DNA of 5,944 nt from Alphaproteobacteria bacterium. GTDB taxonomy: Bacteria > Pseudomonadota > Alphaproteobacteria > ATCC43930 > CGMCC-115725. Position 1 is the stretch's first letter, and each line of letters opens with the position of its first letter. Both the position numbers and the translations under genes were made by a program. Below the pieces are notes generated by a model, which did no database searches, had not been told where the DNA came from, and saw nothing but the letters and a program-made list of their open reading frames with translations. The stretch is from the NCBI GenBank assembly GCA_005884825.1, contig VAZT01000392.1, forward strand, positions 1 to 5,944. Direction: 5' to 3'. Below, in pieces: positions 1 through 4,714 of this stretch.

Positions 1-1
1 G

Positions 2-340
2 ACCGGCCTGACCTTTGATGCGGTCAGAACTGACGAGCGGTGGCGGTTATGGAGCACCTGCCGCAGCATCGCCTGCGTGCCCGGCGGCGAAAGCATGCGG
101 CAGGTTCAAGAACGCGCGGTAAAAGCCTTGTTCGAGTTGCGCCAAGCCCACTGCGACGGGACGGTGGTCGTCGTCAGCCATGGCGATGTGATCCGCGCCG
201 CATTGCTGTTCGCGCTCGGGATGCCGCTCGATTTCTATTCCCGGATCGAGGTCGGCCTCGCTTCGATCAGCACGATCCAGATCGACGATTTCGGGATTCG
301 CGTGCTGGCCGTCAACGAACGGCCCCGGCTCGCCCTCTGA
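2..340 (+). CDS. Histidine phosphatase family protein, 5' part missing (C-terminal 112 residues)
   Basis: This is the C-terminal half of a histidine (phosphoglycerate-mutase-like) phosphatase, cut by the left edge. The frame is open from base 2 to the TGA at 338-340. Visible landmarks are PGGESM, where the Glu of GGES is the likely proton donor, and VVVSHGDVIRAAL, which carries the second active-site His. The RHG motif with the phospho-accepting His would lie upstream of the window. The GTG at 77 falls inside the conserved fold and is not a plausible start, because family-like sequence (GLTFDAV, then an RW...W stretch) continues before it. The family removes phosphate from small metabolites or phosphoproteins in the cytoplasm; the substrate cannot be told from this piece. 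The next gene starts 16 bases later on the same strand, so co-transcription is likely. The family call is firm and the role is open. Confidence 0.88.
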   Translation, partial: TGLTFDAVRTDERWRLWSTCRSIACVPGGESMRQVQERAVKALFELRQAHCDGTVVVVSHGDVIRAALLFALGMPLDFYSRIEVGLASISTIQIDDFGIRVLAVNERPRLAL

Positions 341-356
341 TCCTAACCACCGCTTG

Positions 357-1307
357 ATGTTCTTCCCCCGACTGTCGCGTGGGGCTCTGTGCGGCGCCGT
401 GGTGCTCGCATCGGCGCTCGGGGGTACGGCGGCGGAGGCCCGAGCTGCCGGCTGCGGCAGCAGTCGGGTCGGCGAGATTACGGTTGCGACTCTGCACAAT
501 GCCCCGATCGTTACCCTTGTGGCCAATGGCGCTCCACTCACGCTGCTGCTCGATACCGGCGCCGAGTGGACGATCCTGACGCCTGCCGCCGCCAAACGCG
601 TCGGAGCACAAACACCGCGCATCGAATTTGACCGGCAGATTCGCGGGCTTTCCGGCAGCCTGGCGACCAACGAGGTTGAGTTGCGCAGCTTCACCGCCGG
701 CGATGTGGCGATACCGTGGCGCCGGGTGCGCGTCGCCTCGCTCAATATGCCGAGCGTGTTCTCCGGCCCGCTGGACGGGGTCCTCGGCGCCGACACGCTT
801 AGTAGCTTTGATGTCGATCTCGATCTGCCGCATCACCGAATGGTGTTTTTCGGCAAGCAATCCTGCCCGAGCGCGGCGCCGGCCTGGGCCGAGCCCTACG
901 CGACGATCCCGGCACGCAAAACCTTCAGCAACCACCTGTCCTTTCCGGCGCAGCTCGACGGCCGCCATATCGACACGTTCATCGATACCGGCGCGCAACT
1001 GAGCGTGCTCTCCAGCAAAGCGGCGCTGGCTCTCGGCGTGACCGACGCAGTGTTGTCGCGCGACCGTGCGACGGTGACGCTCGGTGCCGCAGCCGAGCGT
1101 CTGAACTCCCACCTTCACCGCTTTTCCCACATGGAAATCGGGGGAGAGGTCGTCCACAATCCGGCGCTGATCGTCGCGGATGTCAGCCTGAAGGACGGCG
1201 ACCTCGTTCTCGGCATCGATTTCATAGCCGCGCGGCGGATCTGGCTGTCCTACGGATCACAGCAGATTTTCCTGTCGCGCCGGCTTAGCTCGCCTGCGCC
1301 GCTGTGA
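357..1307 (+). CDS. Exported retropepsin-like aspartic protease with two DTGA motifs
   Basis: The 316-residue product begins with a basic N-terminus and a hydrophobic stretch (about residues 8-25) ending near an AEARA site, so it is probably exported. Two retropepsin-like halves follow. The first has LLLDTGAEWTIL with Asp66 and later GVLGADTLSSFDVDLD (about 141-156). The second has FIDTGAQLSVL with Asp210 and later LVLGIDFI (about 283-290). In this family (Asp_protease_2 or gag-asp type) the D-T/S-G-A Asp is catalytic, and one active site needs two such Asp residues. One chain could therefore form a complete site by itself. I chose ATG 357; a TTG at 354 would add one residue, and neither has a clear Shine-Dalgarno sequence. 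It follows the phosphatase gene by 16 bases, with no obvious functional link. Substrate is unknown. The AAGC at residues 30-33 is only a poor lipobox. Confidence 0.87.
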   Translation: MFFPRLSRGALCGAVVLASALGGTAAEARAAGCGSSRVGEITVATLHNAPIVTLVANGAPLTLLLDTGAEWTILTPAAAKRVGAQTPRIEFDRQIRGLSGSLATNEVELRSFTAGDVAIPWRRVRVASLNMPSVFSGPLDGVLGADTLSSFDVDLDLPHHRMVFFGKQSCPSAAPAWAEPYATIPARKTFSNHLSFPAQLDGRHIDTFIDTGAQLSVLSSKAALALGVTDAVLSRDRATVTLGAAAERLNSHLHRFSHMEIGGEVVHNPALIVADVSLKDGDLVLGIDFIAARRIWLSYGSQQIFLSRRLSSPAPL

Positions 1308-1343
1308 TGGACACGACCCTGTTATTCGCTGTCGCGATCCCAA

Positions 1344-1349
1344 TATACT
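1344..1349 (+). promoter_or_regulatory. Candidate -10 box for the small-gene pair
   Basis: TATACT differs from TATAAT at one position and stands out in an otherwise GC-rich gap (1308-1377). A transcript starting near 1356 would give a leader of about 20 bases before the ATG at 1378. No good -35 box is present; the nearest candidates around 1319-1327 (CTGTTA, TTATTC) match poorly or are badly spaced. The placement is sensible, but the promoter is only a candidate. Confidence 0.35.
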
Positions 1350-1377
1350 ACCTTTGATCCCCGAAGGCAGAGTAGCG

Positions 1378-1560
1378 ATGACCCCGCACGAACTAGCCGA
1401 CGCCGCCCGCAATCTCGCCCATGCGCTCGGCATTACCGTCTATATTCGGGATGGGCGGATTTATCAGCACGGGCCGGGGGTCGAAATCTTGCCGCCGCCG
1501 GGCGCCTGCCCAACCGCACCGGGCGCTCCCTATCCCCACGAAGAGCCGCCTCTTAACTAA
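1378..1560 (+). CDS. Small hypothetical protein, 60 residues
   Basis: I do not recognise a named family. The protein opens with a probable helix (MTPHELADAARNLAHALG), then a likely beta-hairpin (ITVYIRDGRIYQHGPGVEIL), and ends in a Pro-rich tail that is probably disordered. There is no signal peptide or membrane segment, so it should be cytoplasmic. ATG 1378 is preferred over the in-frame TTG at 1354, because the family-like sequence starts at MTPHEL and the TTG would put the start almost on the transcription start implied by the -10 box at 1344. GAAGGCAG about ten bases upstream could serve as a weak ribosome binding site. Third codon positions are strongly G/C, as in neighbouring genes, which supports real coding. 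The next small gene starts 33 bases downstream on the same strand and may share its transcript. Confidence 0.6.
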   Translation: MTPHELADAARNLAHALGITVYIRDGRIYQHGPGVEILPPPGACPTAPGAPYPHEEPPLN

Positions 1561-1593
1561 AGCCGATCGGGCGTAAGGGCTCGGTAGGACCGG

Positions 1594-1830
1594 ATGCCGC
1601 CCATGCCAAAGACACACCCCCACGCCGAGGCGACCTACCGGGTGATCCCTCTCGAGGACGGGTCGTTCGGCGTCGAAGTCAGCATCCCGGAGAATTTTCC
1701 GACCACGGTCAAACCGTTCGCCACCGAAGCCGATGCCGAGGCATGGATCACCGAGCACCGCGAACGCGTGCAGTCCGAGAACCAGGCGGGCCGTTGGTTC
1801 ACCAGGTCTTCGGGCAACCGCCGCCGCTAG
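1594..1830 (+). CDS. Small hypothetical protein, 78 residues
   Basis: No named function can be given. Residues about 15-56 look like a compact alpha/beta unit: TYRVIPLEDGSFGVEVSIP as a beta-hairpin, then TTVKPFATEADAEAWITEHRERV as a strand followed by a helix. Short conserved proteins of this pattern (hairpin, F-x-T/S-E-A-x-A-x-W-I, helix) are familiar in alphaproteobacteria as uncharacterised proteins; that is memory, not a search. There is no export signal, and the C-terminus is Arg-rich (RSSGNRRR). AGGA at 1586-1589 lies four bases before ATG 1594 and 13 before the alternative ATG 1603, so 1594 is favoured, though both are non-ideal. It lies 33 bases after the 60-residue gene in the same direction. 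Confidence 0.68.
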   Translation: MPPMPKTHPHAEATYRVIPLEDGSFGVEVSIPENFPTTVKPFATEADAEAWITEHRERVQSENQAGRWFTRSSGNRRR

Positions 1831-1867
1831 ACGGGGCGGTCCATTGCTGTCGCTGCTCGCCGATCGA

Positions 1868-1876
1868 TGCTAGAAT
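1868..1876 (+). promoter_or_regulatory. Candidate extended -10 promoter of the exported-protein pair
   Basis: TGC-TAGAAT matches the extended -10 form (TGn followed by a hexamer one base off TATAAT). A TTGCTG at 1844-1849 resembles a -35 box, but its 21-base spacing is too long, so the extended -10 would have to carry the signal. A start near 1883 would give a leader of about 18 bases, just enough for the purine-rich ribosome binding site before ATG 1901. No other AT-richer hexamer lies in the 70-base gap. Confidence 0.38.
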
Positions 1877-1900
1877 TGAACATCGAAAGGGAGGGGAGAG

Positions 1901-2383
1901 ATGGCGATCGCGCGGACGGTTTTCCTGGCGCTGCTTCTGGCTCTCGGCGTAGCGCCGCTAGCCGAGGCGCAGAACGGCAAGCCGCTGTTCATCGCCGCCG
2001 ATATGGTGCGGGACCGAGGCGGAAGCGGCCCGGCTTGCGTCCTCACCAGCCGGTTCATGAGGAAGGAAGGGGTTGCCTGGCGCATCCGCGTGCAGGATGC
2101 CACCGGCACGGAGCTCGACGACAAGAGCCTCAAGAGCGTCGTCGTTGAATTGTCCGACGGACAGAAAATCGAGGCGCATTTTAAGGGCCACCCACCGGGG
2201 GACGCTCCCACCGACCATTTCTGGTCGACCTCTTGGAAGATCCCCGAGGACTACCCGACGGGAAGCTTCAACTACAAGGTGGTCGCCACCGCCTCGGACG
2301 GCACCACGCAAAGTTGGCAGCCGTTCAACGTCAAACCGTCACTGCTGACAGTGGTCGCCGGCACTTTCGAACCCGCCAAGTAA
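1901..2383 (+). CDS. Exported hypothetical protein with probable Ig-like beta-sandwich, 160 residues
   Basis: A classic Sec signal peptide occupies residues 1-23 (basic start, Leu/Ala-rich core, likely cleavage after AEA before QN), leaving about 137 residues outside the cytoplasm. The mature part looks all-beta: IRVQDATGTEL, SVVVELSDGQKIEA, then a TDHFWSTSWKIPEDYPTG segment leading to YKVVATASDGTTQSWQPFNV. The last part resembles the final strands of an Ig or invasin-type domain. The mature chain has one Cys (residue 46) and no catalytic motif I recognise, so a binding or structural role is more likely than an enzyme; this is inference. The start is secure: AAAGGGAGGGGA at 1886-1897 is a strong ribosome binding site. 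The next exported-protein gene begins seven bases after the stop, so the two are almost certainly co-transcribed and perhaps translationally coupled. Confidence 0.82.
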   Translation: MAIARTVFLALLLALGVAPLAEAQNGKPLFIAADMVRDRGGSGPACVLTSRFMRKEGVAWRIRVQDATGTELDDKSLKSVVVELSDGQKIEAHFKGHPPGDAPTDHFWSTSWKIPEDYPTGSFNYKVVATASDGTTQSWQPFNVKPSLLTVVAGTFEPAK

Positions 2384-2390
2384 GCACCCA

Positions 2391-3827
2391 ATGACCAGAG
2401 TTTTGGGCGCTGCGGTGCGCGGCGTTCTTTTCGTGATCGCTCTGCTGGCGCCGGCTGCCTCAGCCGCGCAGCTCGGCCCCGATGCGCCGCTCGCCACGCC
2501 GCACGGTTTCGTCGGGCGGATGACAGTGTCGCCCGAGCGTGGCCCGCCCGGGACACCGGTCCGGGTCACGGCAGAAGGTCTGCCGGCCGACACGGATTTC
2601 CAGCTGGTCTGGCGTACGGTCAAAGGACGCTGGAAGGTTGCGCAGGCGGAATATCACGGCCGCGAATACACGCCTGCCGCGTTCGAGATCGCCACGGTCA
2701 GAACCGACGCGGCGGGCAGGCTTGCTGCAACTTTCACCGTGCCCGAGGATTTCGGCTTTCTTCATGACGTCGCATTGCAGCAGGGCGAGCGCCTTTTCAT
2801 TCAGGCCGGCTTCTCTGTTGACATGTCGGTGACATTGTCGCCGGCGAGTGGCCCGGTGGGGACGCCGATAAAGGTTGAAGTCAAGGGCATCGGCTGGCGG
2901 CCGCTCGAAAGCAGCTGGATGCTGCTCTACGACAACAATTTCACGGGCTGGATATCGACAGTGACCACGTCGGGCTCCGCGACATTTACCATTCCCGCCA
3001 GCGGACGGCCCGGCCTGCATCTGCTCGAGGTATTGCACGGCGAATTCACCTTTCCCTACCGCAATATGCAGCAGAGCCCAGAAGGCGAGCGGCCGCGGTT
3101 CGCGCTGCGCTTCAACCTCACCCCGGGTGCGCCGGTACTCCCGCCGCCAATTGAGGAGCAAGCGCAGCAGAGCGTACAAAGGCTGCCGGCGCCGGGCGCG
3201 CTCGCGGTGGCGCCGCCCTTCGCCGGTGTCGGCCAGCCGGTGATGGTAAGCGGGGCCGGCTTCGCGCCGGGCAAGCGCTATGCGCTAGAATGGACCACCG
3301 TGATCGGCAATCGCGTGGGCGGGCGTGGCTGGAATGAAGCGTCGAGACCCGTCGCCGAGGCGGTGGCGGATCCATCGGGGCGGATCGAATTCCACTTCGC
3401 GGTTCCCGACGACCTCGGCGGCGCGCACGCGCTCTCTGTCGAGAATGGCGCCGAGAACCAGACGGGAAGCTTTTGGATCAAGCCCACCGCATTGCTGCTC
3501 GATGTCGAGCACGGCCCGGCCGGTACGCCCTTCACCGTGCATTTGAAGGGGGTCGGCTGGACCGAGACCGCGAATATCTATACGGCCGTCTACGATAACA
3601 GTTATATCGGCTACGTCTGCGCCTTCAACAGCCAGGGCGATGTCGAGATCCCGCTGCTGGCGACGGGCGATCCGGGCTGGCATTTCATCGACCTTTATCC
3701 GGCGATCTACCGCGGCGACGAGCAGCGGCCGCGGAACTTTCTCATTCCGCAGCTCACTTACGCAACCGATCATCCCGGCGAGGACCTGCCGCGCTTCCGC
3801 TTCGCCTTTGAGGTGACGGAGGAGTAG
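2391..3827 (+). CDS. Large exported protein of two duplicated Ig/IPT-like modules, 478 residues
   Basis: Residues 1-26 form a signal peptide (hydrophobic core, then PAASAAQ). The rest is two diverged copies of one module, about residues 42-245 and 268-475, joined by a Pro/Gln-rich linker. Each copy has two beta-rich domains starting with a pattern like P-x-x-G-x-x-G-x-P-V-x-V-x-G, which recalls IPT/TIG or other Ig-like folds. Matching blocks include GPVGTPIKVEVKGIGW (154-169) with GPAGTPFTVHLKGVGW (375-390), and LLYDNNFTGW (178-187) with AVYDNSYIGY (399-408). I see no catalytic site, membrane anchor or lipobox, so a periplasmic or secreted binding or structural role is the best guess. ATG 2391 lies seven bases after the preceding stop and has only a weak ribosome binding site, which suggests coupled translation. 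The product is probably a partner of the 160-residue exported protein. Confidence 0.84.
   Translation: MTRVLGAAVRGVLFVIALLAPAASAAQLGPDAPLATPHGFVGRMTVSPERGPPGTPVRVTAEGLPADTDFQLVWRTVKGRWKVAQAEYHGREYTPAAFEIATVRTDAAGRLAATFTVPEDFGFLHDVALQQGERLFIQAGFSVDMSVTLSPASGPVGTPIKVEVKGIGWRPLESSWMLLYDNNFTGWISTVTTSGSATFTIPASGRPGLHLLEVLHGEFTFPYRNMQQSPEGERPRFALRFNLTPGAPVLPPPIEEQAQQSVQRLPAPGALAVAPPFAGVGQPVMVSGAGFAPGKRYALEWTTVIGNRVGGRGWNEASRPVAEAVADPSGRIEFHFAVPDDLGGAHALSVENGAENQTGSFWIKPTALLLDVEHGPAGTPFTVHLKGVGWTETANIYTAVYDNSYIGYVCAFNSQGDVEIPLLATGDPGWHFIDLYPAIYRGDEQRPRNFLIPQLTYATDHPGEDLPRFRFAFEVTEE
2514..3125 (+). repeat. Module copy 1 of the internal protein duplication
   Basis: This codes for residues about 42-245 of the 478-residue protein, with two beta domains (about 44-142 and 145-245). 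It aligns with copy 2 along nearly its whole length, with only a few small gaps (offset 220-227 residues). The similarity is clear at protein level but not as long identical DNA runs, so the duplication is old. Confidence 0.72.
3192..3815 (+). repeat. Module copy 2 of the internal protein duplication
   Basis: This codes for residues about 268-475. It keeps the same domain order and key positions as copy 1: the G-x-P-V-x-V opening, an A/T-D-x-x-G-R turn before a FxVP(E/D)D segment, GPxGTP, KGxGW and YDN. It carries Cys410 where copy 1 has no Cys, and its last part is longer (LIPQLTYATDHPGEDLPRF against SPEGERPRF). Confidence 0.72.
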
Positions 3828-3844
3828 CGCGGATACCGCAGCTA
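3825..3844. terminator. Hairpin spanning both stop codons of convergent genes
   Basis: TAGC-GCGG (3825-3832), loop ATA, then CCGC-A-GCTA (3836-3844) fold into an eight-pair stem with one bulged A at 3840. The left arm begins with the TAG stop of the 478-residue gene, and the right arm ends with the CTA that is the stop of the minus-strand hydrolase remnant. No T-run follows on either strand, so it is not a standard intrinsic terminator. It may act as an RNA 3'-end stabiliser or a weak two-way terminator. Confidence 0.4.
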
Positions 3845-4627
3845 TTGCCGATCGCGGCGCGGCGGCATGGTGAGGAAGGCGTGCACCATGTGCCAGAGCT
3901 GGTACCGGTTGTGGCCGAAGACGAGCGCGTGCGCCGCCCCTGGCAGCACGACAAACTGGCGGTCGGGGTTGGGTAATTGCCCTGGTCGCCGAAGACGAGC
4001 TCGGCATCGGCCAGCGCCTCGGCGACCGCGGGATCGCTGGTCCCGGGATGGTCTCGGGTAAAAATGCTGCGGATCATCTCCCGATCGCGCAGCCGGCGGT
4101 TGTGGGTGCGAAAATAGTCGAGCTGCTCGGCGCGCTTCGCCAGGGTCGGCGAGTTCCTCCCGGTGTAGGTAAACGCGTTCAGCACGAGCCGGTCGACCCG
4201 CTCGGGCCGCACCAGCGCAAAGGCAGCCGCGCGCAGCGCGCCCGAGGATTCGCCCATGAAGTGCATTCGTGGCTGGCCGGTTTCGCGGATCACCAGCCCG
4301 GTCGCGGCGACGAGATCGGCGACGCCGCTGGCGATGTCCGAATTGCCCGAGGTTCGCGACGAACGCCCGTAATTCTCGTGGTCCATCGTCCACACGTCGA
4401 AGCCGAGCCCGGCGAAGACGTTCATCGTCGAATATTCGCCGGCGCCCGGCACCGTCAGGTCGAACGACGACAGCCGAATTCGAGGAGCCGTGAACAAGGA
4501 ACAGAACCGGGCAGGGCGGCTGGCCGGGAGCCGGGCCGACGTGCTTGCGGTAGACCGCGAGCGAAACCTCGCCCTTGTGGACGGTATAATCGGTGCGTGA
4601 CGGGGTTGCGTGGTGATCGTCGGCCAT
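3842..4627 (-). pseudogene. Alpha/beta hydrolase gene broken by a frameshift and an internal deletion
   Basis: The protein can be followed only by changing frame twice. Frame A gives 52 residues from ATG 4627 (MADDHHATPS... to FLVHGSSNSA, with the oxyanion-hole HG). At 4471 the reading must move to frame B, which gives SSFDLTVPGAGEY, DVWTMDHENYGRSSRT and the nucleophile elbow GESSGA (Ser codon at 4246-4248), running to GNYPTP near 3971. Then it returns to frame A for NPDRQFVVLPGAAHALVFG, with the catalytic His, to the stop at 3842. In hydrolases of this type a few dozen residues, including the catalytic Asp/Glu, sit between these last two segments, and they are absent here. With a shifted frame and a missing acid the gene should be dead. 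AAGG lies five bases before ATG 4627. It is divergent from the flavin monooxygenase gene, and an intact relative may once have acted in the same catabolic step. Confidence 0.83.
3960..3970 (-). other. Deletion junction in the hydrolase remnant
   Basis: On the minus strand the junction reads AACCCCGACCG. In frame B it closes the GNYPTPT segment, and in frame A it opens NPDR. Because the same 11 bases fit both flanks, the ancestral gene may have carried this short repeat at each end of the lost piece, with loss by slippage or microhomology recombination. The frames imply a lost length of 3n+1 bases. The size is not measurable from this window. Confidence 0.55.
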
Positions 4628-4636
4628 TGGGAACCT

Positions 4637-4651
4637 TGACGTAATTCGTCA
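4637..4651. promoter_or_regulatory. TGACG-N5-CGTCA dyad, candidate operator between divergent genes
   Basis: Perfect five-base arms TGACG and CGTCA flank TAATT, the most AT-rich spot in the 87-base gap between the hydrolase start (4627) and the monooxygenase start (4715). The dyad overlaps a TTGACG (4636-4641) that could be a rightward -35 box, though no good -10 follows at 17 bases. On the minus strand it lies immediately beside the AAGG ribosome binding site of the hydrolase. A dimeric regulator bound here could affect both genes. The regulator is not in the window. Confidence 0.38.
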
Positions 4652-4714
4652 GTCTGCGCCAACTCCAGCATCGGCCCGAGGCGCCGGTTTGTCCACCACC
4701 CCAGGAGCAGTAGG

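Noticed and set aside
438..458. Lipoprotein signal in the aspartic protease (AAGC before Cys33)
   Set aside because: The position three before the Cys is Ala rather than Leu/Val/Ile, so the lipobox is poor. An ordinary signal peptide is the safer reading.
312..1157. Long minus-strand open frame opposite the aspartic protease gene
   Set aside because: It has Arg/His/Gly-rich composition and no recognisable motif, and it lies opposite a gene with clear DTGA motifs. This is a typical antisense shadow of a high-GC gene.
1844..1876. Standard -35/-10 promoter TTGCTG ... TAGAAT
   Set aside because: The 21-base spacing is outside the usual 16-19 range, so only the extended -10 was kept as a candidate.
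2460..3179. 239-codon minus-strand open frame opposite the duplicated exported protein
   Set aside because: There are no family motifs, and the plus-strand frame has a signal peptide and internal repeats, so this is a shadow frame.
3842..4627. Programmed ribosomal frameshifting in the hydrolase gene
   Set aside because: There is no slippery heptamer at 4471 or 3960-3970, two shifts of opposite phase would be needed, and sequence around the catalytic acid is missing. Decay explains the pattern better.
4048..4644. 198-codon plus-strand open frame across the hydrolase remnant
   Set aside because: It has no recognisable domain. Hydrolase motifs are read cleanly from the minus strand over the same bases.
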